Source of the DNA: JABDQZ01 sp963801985
GTDB lineage: Bacteria; Pseudomonadota; Gammaproteobacteria; Chromatiales; Chromatiaceae
Assembly (NCBI GenBank): GCA_963801985.1
Contig: CAWDGV010000012.1
Location: 372,001 to 436,000 of the forward strand
Direction of reading: 5' to 3'
DNA: 64,000 bases
Shown here piece by piece: positions 8,705-17,958 of the stretch (position 1 is the first letter of the stretch; each line of letters opens with the position of its first letter). Under the pieces are notes generated by a model that was not told where the DNA came from, did not search any database, and saw only the letters and a list, made by a program, of their open reading frames with translations. The translations under genes and the position numbers were made by a program.

Positions 8705-9832
8705 ATGTCCCAAACCTTAGAACATGCGATCAATCTGATACAACGCGAATCTGTCACGCCAGAAGATGCCGGCTGCCAACAGTATATGATGGAGCAGTTG
8801 GATGCTGCAGAATTTACCCATGAATCCATGGTTTTCGGGGATGTAACCAATCTCTGGTCAAGAAGGGGTTCATCAGCACCACTGTTCTGTTTTGCCGGGC
8901 ATACTGATGTTGTTCCAACGGGGCCTCTTGATCAGTGGCGATACGGACCTTTTGCAGCGAGCGTGGCTGATGGCATGTTGCATGGAAGAGGAGCCGCGGA
9001 CATGAAAGGCAGCCTGGCCGCCATGCTCACAGCGACAAGCAGCTTTATCCGGCGTCATCCGGATCATAAAGGCTCTATCGCATTTCTGATTACCAGTGAT
9101 GAGGAAGGTCCGGCAAAAGATGGCACTGTCAGGGTGGTTGAAACCCTGCAGGCGCGTAATGAAAAAATTGATTATTGCCTGGTCGGTGAGCCTTCATCTG
9201 CAGAAAAACTGGGAGATACGATCAAGAACGGCAGACGTGGATCCCTGAATGGCAAACTTAAAGTGCTAGGCAAGCAGGGGCATGTAGCGTATCCACATTT
9301 GGCTAAAAACCCCCTGCACCAGTTCGTGCCCGTTATGGATAAACTCTGTCGTGAAAAGTGGGATGAGGGTAACGAATTTTTTCCTGCAACGACATTCCAG
9401 ATCTCGAACCTGAATGTCGGTACCGGTGCAGAAAACGTGATTCCGGGAGAATTGCATGCCCAGTTTAATTTTCGCTTTTCTACGGAAGTAACGGCCGAAC
9501 AGATAAAACAACGGGTACATGCTTTACTGGATAAAGGTGATTTTGACTATGAACTGGACTGGCGTTTGTCTGGAAATCCTTTCCTGACCGCAGAAGGTGA
9601 ACTGGTTGATGCGGCACGTGCAGCTATCAGTGAAGTGGCCGGCTATGAAACCTTGTTATCCACTTCCGGTGGAACCTCGGATGGGCGTTTTATAGCGCCA
9701 ACCGGTGCCCAGGTGCTGGAACTGGGTCCGTTAAATGCGACTATTCACCAGATAAATGAATGTGTTTCGTTGCAGGACCTGGATATGCTGGCGGAAATCT
9801 ATGAAAACATGCTGGAGCGTCTGCTGACATGA
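8705..9832 (+). CDS. dapE: Succinyl-diaminopimelate desuccinylase
   Basis: A zinc-dependent M20-family enzyme that hydrolyses N-succinyl-LL-DAP to LL-DAP and succinate in lysine and peptidoglycan synthesis. The 375-residue length is standard. Metal-ligand signatures are FAGHTDVVPTG (His66), GRGAADMKG (Asp99) and TSDEEGPA with catalytic and ligand glutamates, plus the C-terminal ELGPLNATIHQINECV histidine region. A TATAAT lies at 8677-8682, about 22 bases before the start. lptF follows on the same strand. Confidence 0.96.
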   Translation: MSQTLEHAINLIQRESVTPEDAGCQQYMMEQLDAAEFTHESMVFGDVTNLWSRRGSSAPLFCFAGHTDVVPTGPLDQWRYGPFAASVADGMLHGRGAADMKGSLAAMLTATSSFIRRHPDHKGSIAFLITSDEEGPAKDGTVRVVETLQARNEKIDYCLVGEPSSAEKLGDTIKNGRRGSLNGKLKVLGKQGHVAYPHLAKNPLHQFVPVMDKLCREKWDEGNEFFPATTFQISNLNVGTGAENVIPGELHAQFNFRFSTEVTAEQIKQRVHALLDKGDFDYELDWRLSGNPFLTAEGELVDAARAAISEVAGYETLLSTSGGTSDGRFIAPTGAQVLELGPLNATIHQINECVSLQDLDMLAEIYENMLERLLT

Positions 9833-9914
9833 TGGGGGTGCTTTGTTCAGGCTGGCTGCAGTTACCGGTGTTTGTTCTGGAAGTGATAAATTTTTTCGGG
9901 ACAGGGCCTGCCAG

Positions 9915-11042
9915 ATGAGGTTTTCATTCTGGAAATTCAGCATCATTGATCGCTACCTGATCAAGGAACTTTATAAAACCTTTTTAGGGGTCACATTGGT
10001 CCTGCTATTGATACTTTCAGCTAATAATTTCGTCATGATGTTGGAGGAAATTGTTAAGGGCTATTTTAAAAGTGACTTGCTGTGGTTGCTGATAGGGTTG
10101 GAATTGCTCAGGACAATCGGCTTTCTGATGCCTCCGGCATTCTTTTTTGCGGTATTGATATCCCTTGGCAGGTTATATCGCGACAGTGAAGTCATTGCAT
10201 TGCAGGCCAGTGGGGTTGGACCCTTTGCCATTTACAGGACTTACCTGATTGGCGCCATTCCCGTGGCAATCCTGGCAGCCCTGCTGGTGATGTTCTCCTT
10301 GCCATGGGCAAATCATGCCATGGGACAACTTCAAGCCAGCAGGGATAATGAAAACATAGAGATTGGTTTTGTAGAAACGGGAAAATTTCTGGAACTGCAA
10401 AATGGAGAAACGACCTTTTTTTCCGAGTCGCGTGGTGCTAAAGACGGTGAAATCAGGGATATTTTTATTCAGAAGCAGCATCAGGGAAAGCTCAGTATTA
10501 TCACTGCCGAGAAGGCCTACCAGCACGTTGAAAAACAAACCGGTGACCTATACCTGGTATTGAAAAATGGCTATCGCTATACCGGTGAGCCGGGTCAGAA
10601 AAATTACACAACCTCCCATTTTTATGAATACGGCATACATATAAGCAAGAAGGAACAGCGAAAAAAATCCATTGCGGTTAATGCCATGCCAACGCTGTCG
10701 TTATTGAAGTCTCCGCTTCTGTTGCATCGTATTGAAATGCAGTTCCGTCTGTCTATTCCATTAGCGATACTGTCATTGGCAGTCCTGGCAGTGCCGCTAA
10801 GTCGTTCATTACCGAGGCAAGGAATTTGGGGGCGTCTGGTATTGGCCTTTATTGTCTATTTCACCTTTATGAACGTGCATAAGCTGGCCAAGGACTGGAT
10901 GGAGATTGGCGTAACACCCCCGTGGCTGGGCATGTGGTGGCTGCCACTGACTGCGGTGTTGGTTGCAATGTTAATCCAGTTTTATGATAGCCATGGCTAC
11001 TTGCTGAACTGGAAGATACTGGCCAGGATGAAACGTACATGA
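9915..11042 (+). CDS. lptF: LPS export ABC transporter permease LptF
   Basis: One of two permease subunits of the LptB2FGC complex, which extracts LPS from the inner membrane. It has an N-terminal pair of transmembrane helices beginning with IIDRYLIKELYKTFLGV, then a third, a periplasmic beta-jellyroll region (about residues 130-260) and three C-terminal helices. I placed the start at the ATG at 9915 because the family normally begins just before the DRYLIKE-type segment; a longer reading from TTG at 9843 has no family support. The stop overlaps the lptG start (ATGA, 11039-11042), so the two are translationally coupled. Confidence 0.93.
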   Translation: MRFSFWKFSIIDRYLIKELYKTFLGVTLVLLLILSANNFVMMLEEIVKGYFKSDLLWLLIGLELLRTIGFLMPPAFFFAVLISLGRLYRDSEVIALQASGVGPFAIYRTYLIGAIPVAILAALLVMFSLPWANHAMGQLQASRDNENIEIGFVETGKFLELQNGETTFFSESRGAKDGEIRDIFIQKQHQGKLSIITAEKAYQHVEKQTGDLYLVLKNGYRYTGEPGQKNYTTSHFYEYGIHISKKEQRKKSIAVNAMPTLSLLKSPLLLHRIEMQFRLSIPLAILSLAVLAVPLSRSLPRQGIWGRLVLAFIVYFTFMNVHKLAKDWMEIGVTPPWLGMWWLPLTAVLVAMLIQFYDSHGYLLNWKILARMKRT

Positions 11043-12103
11043 CAATTCTTGATCGTTACATTGGTCTTGCCGTGTTGATCGGTACTGTATTGGTGGCGCT
11101 TGTTTTGCTGACCCTGCTGGGAATTTTTGACTTGGTCGGGAAAATGGACGATGTCGGCATTGGCAATTATACCTTCTGGGATGCGTTTATCGCGTCTTTA
11201 TTGGCATTACCGCGCAAGTTATTCGAAATTTTCCCGGTAACGGCACTTGTCGGCAGCCTGCTCGGGCTGGGTGTGCTGGCGAGTAATGGAGAACTGACAG
11301 CCATGCGGGTGGCTGGCGTTTCGCTTAGCCAATTGATTCTGTCCGTGCTGAAAACAGGCCTGGTTATGCTCGTTTTTGTTTTCCTGGTCGGCGAGTTCAT
11401 TGCGCCGGTCAGCGAGGAGTATATCGGCAAGATAAAAATTGAAAAGCAACAGAAAAAAATTACCCTGAAGAGTCAGCACGGATTTTGGGCCAGAGATGGC
11501 AAGGAATTTGTCAATATCCGAAAAATTCTGCCTGGATCGCAACTGGAAGATATCTATATTTACCAGATCGGAGCGGATAAAAAACTGCAGCTGGCTACCT
11601 ATGCCAAATCGGCACGCTATATTGATGGTAAATGGCATCTGCAGGGAATATTACAATCCTCCATCCAGGATAAGCAGGTAAAAAGCCGTTCTATCGGTAC
11701 AGCCTCGTGGTCTTCAATGATTGATCCTGATTTGCTCAAAATTATTGAGGTAAAGCCCATGATGCTGCCGGCACGGGGTTTATTTCAGTATATTCAATTC
11801 ATGAAGCGGGGTGGTCAGGATGCGACGACATACGAAGTGGCATTCTGGAGAAAAATATTTACGCCGTTTATTACGGTAATAATGCTGATTATGGCTGTCC
11901 CTTTTGTATTGGGTAGTTTGCGCCAGGTCAGTGTTGGCCAGCGTGTGTTTGTCGGCACATTGATCGGAACGGTCTTTTTCACGCTCAACCAGTCATTTTC
12001 TTCGCTGGCGGTTGTATACAAAATTGAACCTTTAATAGCAACAGCAATGCCGGGCTTGATAGTGTTCGGGATTACCTATTATTTTCTTCGTCGCCTTAAC
12101 TGA
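11039..12103 (+). CDS. lptG: LPS export ABC transporter permease LptG
   Basis: A 354-residue partner of LptF in LPS transport. It opens with LDRYIGLAVLIGTVLVALVLL, has the GELTAMRVAGVS coupling-helix signature for contact with the ATPase LptB, a periplasmic jellyroll domain (about 140-250) and three C-terminal helices including FVLGSLRQVSVGQRVFVG. The ATGA overlap with lptF sets the start. The lptB ATPase gene is not in this window, as is usual. The 3' end overlaps the convergent RDD gene by 8 bases. Confidence 0.95.
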   Translation: MTILDRYIGLAVLIGTVLVALVLLTLLGIFDLVGKMDDVGIGNYTFWDAFIASLLALPRKLFEIFPVTALVGSLLGLGVLASNGELTAMRVAGVSLSQLILSVLKTGLVMLVFVFLVGEFIAPVSEEYIGKIKIEKQQKKITLKSQHGFWARDGKEFVNIRKILPGSQLEDIYIYQIGADKKLQLATYAKSARYIDGKWHLQGILQSSIQDKQVKSRSIGTASWSSMIDPDLLKIIEVKPMMLPARGLFQYIQFMKRGGQDATTYEVAFWRKIFTPFITVIMLIMAVPFVLGSLRQVSVGQRVFVGTLIGTVFFTLNQSFSSLAVVYKIEPLIATAMPGLIVFGITYYFLRRLN

Positions 12104-12581
12104 TTTTTTGGGGTTCAATCATCACCAGGTGAGATTTTGACCAGATGTCATAGAGCGTAAGCTTTTTCTTATTGAACAACATCCAGAAAAAACCAAGTCC
12201 CAGGGGCAGGCAACTGATAACAGCATATACCAGTCTGAGTAGAGACTGCCGGATGCTGATTGTTTCGTATTCGAAACCGACAATTTTCAGTTTCCATACT
12301 TTCATGCCTAACGTTTGCCCGCCGTGCGTCCAGAACCAGCCATAAAACAAGGCGGCTACTGCGAGCAGGTAAAGTTGGTAAAGTAATTTTGCCCAGGTTT
12401 GCTGTAATAATTCCTGGGAAGTATTGTTGCCGAATAGCAGATCGACTGAGAGCGTAAAAACTGTCACTGCAACGAGAATGACGGCGATCAGTAGCACCCA
12501 GTCATAAAACATGGCAGCAAGTCGCTGTAGAAAACCGGGTTGCCGGGTGTCGGAAATGCTCTGGGGACTCAAGTTGCTCAT
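12096..12581 (-). CDS. RDD-family membrane protein
   Basis: A 161-residue protein with the RDD domain signature: an Arg near the first helix (GFLQRLAAMFYDWVLL) and Asp in the same helix, then several transmembrane segments and the HGGQTLGMKVWKLKIV motif. The start at 12581 (MSNLSPQS) is chosen because an upstream extension would be AT-rich and unlike the family. The function of RDD proteins is not settled; some are linked to ion transport. A consensus FNR/Anr box lies about 85-98 bases upstream of its start codon. Confidence 0.85.
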   Translation of the reverse strand: MSNLSPQSISDTRQPGFLQRLAAMFYDWVLLIAVILVAVTVFTLSVDLLFGNNTSQELLQQTWAKLLYQLYLLAVAALFYGWFWTHGGQTLGMKVWKLKIVGFEYETISIRQSLLRLVYAVISCLPLGLGFFWMLFNKKKLTLYDIWSKSHLVMIEPQKIS

Positions 12582-12665
12582 ATTTAAGTGATTGAAATAA
12601 AATAAAAAATTTAAAAAATTACGGGATTTCCCTGAGGTGGATGGGCAATTTGCCTGATTTTTTGA

Positions 12666-12679
12666 TTGATTAAAATCAA
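12666..12679. promoter_or_regulatory. Consensus FNR/Anr-type box between divergent RDD and PilZ genes
   Basis: TTGAT-TAAA-ATCAA matches the FNR/Anr consensus exactly, and the dyad extends three more bases on each side (12663-12682). It lies in the 231-base divergent gap, nearer the RDD gene. Either direction could be regulated; the box itself is seen directly. Confidence 0.65.
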
Positions 12680-12812
12680 TCATAATCTGTTACGAAATGA
12701 CACAGATGCCAAGTCTTTCTGTTTTTTCAGAATGATATAAGAATCCGCTCAAGGATCAACAGGTATCACTATAACATCAACAAAGGAATCAGCTCTCGTA
12801 AAGGAGGGTGGA

Positions 12813-13169
12813 GTGGAAAAAAGAACAAGTGAAAGACATTTATCTGTCCGGGATGTGACGGTTAACTATACCAATTTGGGACTCGTAAAGGGCAAAACGC
12901 TCGATATCAGCCTTGGTGGCATTAGTCTTGATACCCGCCCGATTTGCTTACCGGTAAATGCAGCGGTTACAGTGACATTTGCAGTTGAAACAGCGACAGG
13001 TATTACTGATTGTGAAGCGCATGCCATTGTTGTGCGTGTGAATGGTTCAAAATGCAGTCTGATGTTTGATGGTATGAATCAGCCGACTCACCGGGCTTTG
13101 AGATCCCTGGTGGGAGATTGGCAAATCCTCCCCGGTTCAGTTGACCTGAACCAGGTTGCTATTCTTTAA
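12813..13169 (+). CDS. PilZ-domain protein, putative c-di-GMP effector
   Basis: A 118-residue single-domain PilZ protein. The N-terminal motif reads ERHLSVR, so the usual arginine pair (RRxxxR) is RHxxxR, a partial departure. The second motif, DISLGG, fits (D/N)xSxxG. It starts at a GTG preceded by a perfect AAGGAGG at 12801-12807. Such proteins bind c-di-GMP and act on partner proteins, often in motility or exopolysaccharide control; the weakened Arg motif could lower affinity. A strong terminator follows the gene, so it is probably monocistronic. Confidence 0.82.
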   Translation: MEKRTSERHLSVRDVTVNYTNLGLVKGKTLDISLGGISLDTRPICLPVNAAVTVTFAVETATGITDCEAHAIVVRVNGSKCSLMFDGMNQPTHRALRSLVGDWQILPGSVDLNQVAIL

Positions 13170-13204
13170 AGAACTCCCGTTGATCTCTCTTTAGTGTTGT
13201 ATAC

Positions 13205-13231
13205 GTGCCCTGCCAGCAGGGCACTTTTTTT
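13205..13231 (+). terminator. Rho-independent terminator after the PilZ gene
   Basis: GTGCCCTG-CCAG-CAGGGCAC forms a perfect 8-bp stem with a 4-base loop followed by seven T's (13225-13231). It separates the PilZ gene from the histidine kinase gene. Confidence 0.92.
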
Positions 13232-13305
13232 CTTTAACGACACTGATTGGCTGATTTGGCTATAATTTCCCCTGTGATTCCACTCTATTTCGACATGGCG
13301 TTCTA

Positions 13306-15876
13306 ATGGCTGCTGCCAAAAAAAAATCAATTTTCAGTCGCTTTATACGCCGGTTGCCACTGCCGCTGCTGGCTATTCTGGTGGGATTGGTGGTTGGCAC
13401 CGGTGTCTGGCTGGTTGTCGATACCGTGCAGACAAAAGCGGTTCAGCAGCTATTTGAAGGTGAACTGCAAAAACGACTGGAGCAACAGGCCCGGGAATCC
13501 CTGACGCGTTTTAATCATTTTGTGCAGCAATATGGCTCGGTCAGTCGTCTGCTGGGCCAGCACAAGACATTGGCGCAATACCTTAGCCCTTTGTTTTGGG
13601 GGCGCGAAGAACTTTTTTTCAAGATTACTTACCGGGAGGAGCCGCCTGAATGGTTGCCAGGTGGGCTGCTCTGGCAGGCTCTGCCACAGCCCAGCCATCT
13701 GTTGCTGATCGATCGTTACGACAAGATTCGTGAAGAATACCAGCTGGCGGGTGAGCCGTTACCCGCGGAATTAAAAGAACTGGTCAACTGGGAAGCCGGC
13801 ATTAGCAAGAGCTTTCTTACCGAGGTCTCGGGTTATCCTTACCTTATCCTGATAGAGCAGGCAGAGGACGAGAGTGACAATGTTATGGGTGCTCTCGTCT
13901 TGATTGTACCGATTGATACCCGCTTTTTGGAGGCTTCACAACAGGGAGTTTCAACAGGCGGTTCGGTGGTGGCACTGTTAAAGGCTGATGATCATCATGT
14001 CCTGGTCAGCAGTGACGAGAGCCTCATGTTGGAACAGCTGTTGCCTGATCAACTGGGCCAGGACTACGTGGTTACGGCGCAATCTCTATCCAATTATTCT
14101 GATACGGCATTCAGTTTGCTGTTTGGCACCTTTATTCCCCGTTCGGGTACCGTGGCCACGGTGCAGCGTGTGCTGGATATTGAGCGCAAACAACGCTGGA
14201 TCGGTGCCGTGGTTTTTATCCTGATTTTCTCACTGTTGTTCGTATTGATTTCAGTGCGTTTAAATCGGGTGCTCAAGCGTATTTCTGATTTTGCCCGCCG
14301 TGCCCTGGGAATGTCGGAACTCACGGTCAGTCGTGGCAACCCGCTGTTCATTCTTGAAGACTGGATGCGCGATTTCAGTAAGCTGGTATTAACTGCCAGA
14401 GAGGAAATGCGTGAAAAACATGAAGATGAAATCCGCGAAAGTGAAGCGCTTAAAGCCGCCATTATGGATACTTCGCTGGATTCTATTATCACGGTGAATG
14501 AGACAGGCCGGATCATTGATTTCAACCCCACCGCGGAGAAAACTTTTGGTTATGCAGCAGAAAAAGCCATCGGTGAATTTATTGAACCTTTGATTATTGC
14601 CTCTGAGTCCCGGTCGGACTTCCGCAAGGCTTTGCATGCCTGCCTGGCAGTTTCTATTGGCCAACAAAATGCCAGCCGGACTGAAATGCTGGCACGACGC
14701 CAGGGCGGCACTTTTTTTCCCGTCGAAATTTCGATCAAACCCCTGTTAATGAAGGACTATTTCCTGTTTACGGTCTATCTGCATGATATCTCTGTACGCA
14801 AGCAGCAGGAGCTGGAAATCAGGAACCTGGCGGCCATTCCCAGTGAAAGCCCGATGCCGATATTACGTATCAACAATCGTGGCGTGATAATTTATGCCAA
14901 CCAGCCCAGTCGGCCACTACTGGATTACTGGGGAGTGGAGTTCTTGCAGACTTTACCGTTATTCTGGCGCAACCAGGTTGAAGAAGTACTGTCACTGGGA
15001 GTTGAAAAAGAATTTGAAGTTGTTGATAACGACAAGTTTTATTCGCTGCTACTGGTTCCGATCAAAGGTGGAAATTACGTCAATATTTATGGCCGCGATG
15101 TGACTGAGACTCGTCATGCTGAAGCCGAGTCGCGCCAACATCAGACCGACCTGGTGCATGTCTGTAGACTGTCTACCATGGGAGAGATGGCTACGGGTAT
15201 CGCGCATGAATTAAATCAGCCGCTCTCCGCTATCATGAATTACGCCAAGGGCTGCGTACGACGAATAAAATACAATCCTGACGAGACCGATAGCATTTTA
15301 CAGGCGCTGGATAAAATTGCGGTGCAGGCTGACCGGGCCGGCGAGATTATCAAGCGCATGCGGGGTATGCTCGGTAAACAGCCGGCAATTCGTGATGCGG
15401 CTGATCTTAACCAGCTGGTTTTGGAGGTTTGCTCTTTCATCGAGTTTGAGGCCAGAAAAAACGGGGTGAAAATTGAAATTGATTTACACTCCGAACCGTT
15501 AATGGTGCAGGTTGACCTGGTGCAGATTGAACAGGTTGTACTGAATATTGTCAGAAATGCCATGGACGTGCTGGAGGATGTTCCAGATACCGGGGAAAAA
15601 ATCGTCACTATAAAAACCGGTGAGCAAGCTCATGATATGGCATTTGTCTCGATCGGGGACAATGGTCCAGGCATGCAACCGGAAACCAGGGAGCAACTGT
15701 TCCATCCTTTCTTTACCACCAAGGAAACGGGTATGGGTATGGGGCTTGCTATCAGCCAGACCATCATCGATGATCACATGGGTAATATCAGGGTAGACAG
15801 CCGGCCGGGTGAAGGCACCTGTTTTGTGATTGAACTGCCTATGCCAGTCGAAAGTGTAAACATAATTGCGGTATAA
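13306..15876 (+). CDS. PAS-containing membrane sensor histidine kinase (FixL-like)
   Basis: An 856-residue kinase. A transmembrane helix (about 17-36) and a second near 305-325 bracket a large periplasmic sensor region. Then come a PAS domain (about 385-505, starting AAIMDTSLDSIITVNETGRI), a second PAS-like region and the kinase core. His634 sits in the H-box GIAHELNQPLSAIMNYA. The N-box IVRNAMDVLED, the G1 box IGDNGPGM and the F/G2 region FFTTKETGMGMGLAIS are all present. The core resembles FixL/DctB kinases. The stop is 2 bases before the response regulator gene, so they form a pair. No clear heme-binding histidine of true FixL is evident, so oxygen sensing should not be assumed. Confidence 0.9.
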   Translation: MAAAKKKSIFSRFIRRLPLPLLAILVGLVVGTGVWLVVDTVQTKAVQQLFEGELQKRLEQQARESLTRFNHFVQQYGSVSRLLGQHKTLAQYLSPLFWGREELFFKITYREEPPEWLPGGLLWQALPQPSHLLLIDRYDKIREEYQLAGEPLPAELKELVNWEAGISKSFLTEVSGYPYLILIEQAEDESDNVMGALVLIVPIDTRFLEASQQGVSTGGSVVALLKADDHHVLVSSDESLMLEQLLPDQLGQDYVVTAQSLSNYSDTAFSLLFGTFIPRSGTVATVQRVLDIERKQRWIGAVVFILIFSLLFVLISVRLNRVLKRISDFARRALGMSELTVSRGNPLFILEDWMRDFSKLVLTAREEMREKHEDEIRESEALKAAIMDTSLDSIITVNETGRIIDFNPTAEKTFGYAAEKAIGEFIEPLIIASESRSDFRKALHACLAVSIGQQNASRTEMLARRQGGTFFPVEISIKPLLMKDYFLFTVYLHDISVRKQQELEIRNLAAIPSESPMPILRINNRGVIIYANQPSRPLLDYWGVEFLQTLPLFWRNQVEEVLSLGVEKEFEVVDNDKFYSLLLVPIKGGNYVNIYGRDVTETRHAEAESRQHQTDLVHVCRLSTMGEMATGIAHELNQPLSAIMNYAKGCVRRIKYNPDETDSILQALDKIAVQADRAGEIIKRMRGMLGKQPAIRDAADLNQLVLEVCSFIEFEARKNGVKIEIDLHSEPLMVQVDLVQIEQVVLNIVRNAMDVLEDVPDTGEKIVTIKTGEQAHDMAFVSIGDNGPGMQPETREQLFHPFFTTKETGMGMGLAISQTIIDDHMGNIRVDSRPGEGTCFVIELPMPVESVNIIAV

Positions 15877-15878
15877 CA

Positions 15879-16499
15879 ATGAATAATCAGGAAAAAAACC
15901 AACCGACAGTTTTTGTCGTTGACGATGACGAAGCCATGCGTGAATCACTGACCTGGTTAATTGAGTCAGTAGGTCTGAACGTGGAAACATTTTCATCAGC
16001 CGATGATTTTCTAAAGTTCTATTATCCCGGCAGGCCAGGATGCCTGCTGCTGGATGTCAGGATGCCGGGAATGAGCGGCCTTGAATTACAGGGACATCTG
16101 CAGAAGCAACAGGTAAAAGTACCAGTCATTATCATAACCGGCCATGGCGATGTGCCCATGGCAGTACGCGCTATGAAGGCAGGTGCCATCGACTTTATCG
16201 AGAAGCCGTTTAATGACGAACAGTTGCTGGAGTCGATCAGAAATGCGCTTTCCATTGATGATACCCAAAGAGATGAACAGGCGTTCAAGGCTGAGATTGC
16301 TTCACGGCTGGAGCAGTTGACCCCCAGGGAGTCAGAAGTCATGGACATGGTGACATCCGGAAAGTCCAACAAGGAAATCGCCAATACTCTTGGTGTTTCC
16401 GCCAAGACAGTCGAAGCGCATCGTGCCAAGGTGATGGAAAAGATGGAAGCGGGCTCCCTGGCCGAGTTGGTCAGGCTGGTGGTTTCATCGCATAGCTGA
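15879..16499 (+). CDS. FixJ-type response regulator with LuxR DNA-binding domain
   Basis: A 206-residue response regulator. The receiver domain (about 10-122) has the acidic pair DDDE near the N-terminus, phospho-acceptor Asp59 in LLLDVRMPGMSG, a Thr/Gly switch region (IIITGHGDVPMAV) and Lys in IEKPF. A LuxR/GerE helix-turn-helix follows (LTPRESEVMDMVTSGKSNKEIANTLGVSAKTVEAHRAKVMEKM). Coupled to the upstream kinase with a 2-base gap, it is the likely cognate regulator. Targets cannot be told from the sequence. Confidence 0.93.
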   Translation: MNNQEKNQPTVFVVDDDEAMRESLTWLIESVGLNVETFSSADDFLKFYYPGRPGCLLLDVRMPGMSGLELQGHLQKQQVKVPVIIITGHGDVPMAVRAMKAGAIDFIEKPFNDEQLLESIRNALSIDDTQRDEQAFKAEIASRLEQLTPRESEVMDMVTSGKSNKEIANTLGVSAKTVEAHRAKVMEKMEAGSLAELVRLVVSSHS

Positions 16500-16507
16500 C
16501 CGACCAG

Positions 16508-17806
16508 ATGTCAGCCATTTTCAATCGCCAGATCATTTCGTGGGGACTTTATGACTGGGCTAATTCGGCATTCTCAACGACGGTGATTGCCGGTTTTTTT
16601 CCGGTGTTTTTCAAACAATACTGGGCTGCGGGACAGTCAGTCACACAAACAACGTTTTACCTTGGCCTGGTTAATTCATTGGCAAGTCTCCTGATTGTGG
16701 CGCTAGCTCCAATGCTGGGTGCAATGTCTGATCATTTATCACGAAAAAAGCGCTTTTTGTTGGCATTTGCCATCACCGGTATCCTGATGTCCGCCGGCCT
16801 TAGTCTGATTGCTGAAGGAGCCTGGCTTGCCGCTTTATTACTGTACTTTTTTGCACTGGTTGGTTTTTCCGGCAGTCTGATTTTTTATGATGCACTTATT
16901 CTGGATGTCACCTCGCTGAAGAAAGTGGACCTGGTATCCAGTATTGGCTTCTCAATGGGTTACCTGGGCGGGGGTATCCTGTTTGCCATCAATGTCTGGA
17001 TGGTTATTCAACCTGAATTTTTTGGTTTCTCCAGCAGTAGCCAGGCAGTCAGGTTTGCTTTTATTACGGTTGCTGTCTGGTGGGCGCTGTTTTCCATTCC
17101 CCTGATGCTGTTTGTCAAAGAGCATCGCACTGAGAGGGATGTGAGCAAGGGGGTATTTAAACAGGCCTATAGCAACATGGTACTGACGTTGAAACAGGTG
17201 TTCCGTTTAAAAATGACTTTCCTGTTCCTGTTAGCCTACTGGTTTTATATTGATGGCGTTGACACCATCATCCGCATGGCTGTTGATTTTGGTTTATCTG
17301 TTGGACTGGATTCTAATGGCTTGCTCGCGGCCTTGCTGTTAACCCAGTTTGTTGGTTTTCCCGCCGCCCTGGTATTTGGAAAGATCGGCGAAATCAAGGG
17401 GCCTAAGTTTGGTATCGTGCTGAGCCTGGTGGCGTACTGTTTCATTGTCTTGTGGGCATACCAGTTAAATGAGCAATGGGAATTTTACATGCTGGCCATT
17501 GCAGTAGGGCTGGTGCAGGGTGGGATACAGTCTTTAAGTCGTTCGCTGTTTGCCAGGCTGGTTCCGGTCCAGCAAAAAGCCGAATTTTTTGGTTTTTACA
17601 ATATGCTGGGAAAATTTGCCGCGGTCATTGGACCATTGCTGGTCGGTCTGACAGGAATTATTACCAACGATCCACGTATCGGGATATTATCGGTACTGCT
17701 GTTGTTTGCTGTGGGCGGTTTTCTTTTAATGAAGGTTAACGTGCAGCAGGGTATAGAAGATGCAGCGCTGTTTCAGTTGTTTGACGGTAACCGGCCATTG
17801 AAATGA
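16508..17806 (+). CDS. UMF1-family MFS transporter
   Basis: A 432-residue, roughly 12-helix inner-membrane permease. The opening SWGLYDWANSAFSTTVIAGFFPVFFKQYW is the signature of the UMF1/Atg22-like group of the major facilitator superfamily. Repeated MFS loop motifs are visible (SDHLSRKKR between helices 2 and 3; GLVQGGIQSLSRSLFARLVP later). The substrate is unknown; eukaryotic Atg22 relatives export amino acids from vacuoles. It starts 8 bases after the response regulator and may be in the same operon. Confidence 0.88.
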   Translation: MSAIFNRQIISWGLYDWANSAFSTTVIAGFFPVFFKQYWAAGQSVTQTTFYLGLVNSLASLLIVALAPMLGAMSDHLSRKKRFLLAFAITGILMSAGLSLIAEGAWLAALLLYFFALVGFSGSLIFYDALILDVTSLKKVDLVSSIGFSMGYLGGGILFAINVWMVIQPEFFGFSSSSQAVRFAFITVAVWWALFSIPLMLFVKEHRTERDVSKGVFKQAYSNMVLTLKQVFRLKMTFLFLLAYWFYIDGVDTIIRMAVDFGLSVGLDSNGLLAALLLTQFVGFPAALVFGKIGEIKGPKFGIVLSLVAYCFIVLWAYQLNEQWEFYMLAIAVGLVQGGIQSLSRSLFARLVPVQQKAEFFGFYNMLGKFAAVIGPLLVGLTGIITNDPRIGILSVLLLFAVGGFLLMKVNVQQGIEDAALFQLFDGNRPLK

Positions 17807-17834
17807 CCGGAAAATGACTGGCAAAGACAAAATT

Positions 17835-17859
17835 AACGTCATTTTTATGACGTTTTATT
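17835..17859 (+). terminator. Terminator between the MFS gene and the flagellar operon
   Basis: AACGTCA-TTTTTA-TGACGTT forms a 7-bp perfect stem followed by TTATT. It isolates the upstream genes from the fliL operon, which has its own promoter. Confidence 0.75.
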
Positions 17860-17912
17860 AAAAATAATAAATAACTTATTGATTTCTAAGTAAAAATTAT
17901 CCTTTAATAAAC

Positions 17913-17928
17913 TGGCATAAGGTTTGCT
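17913..17928 (+). promoter_or_regulatory. Sigma-54 (RpoN) promoter for the fliL operon
   Basis: TGGCATAAGGTTTGCT fits the -24/-12 consensus TGGCACG-N4-TTGC(A/T), with GG and GC elements at correct spacing and a single change in the -24 hexamer. It lies 31 bases upstream of the fliL ATG. RpoN control by an FlrC/FleQ-type activator is usual for this operon in polar-flagellate gammaproteobacteria. Confidence 0.8.
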
Positions 17929-17958
17929 GGTTAATAATTACTATTTTTGGGGACTTCC

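Noticed and set aside
13306..15876. Heme-based oxygen sensor FixL
   Set aside because: The kinase core and partner are FixL/FixJ-like, but I could not place the conserved heme-binding residues in the PAS domain, and there is a large periplasmic sensor region instead.
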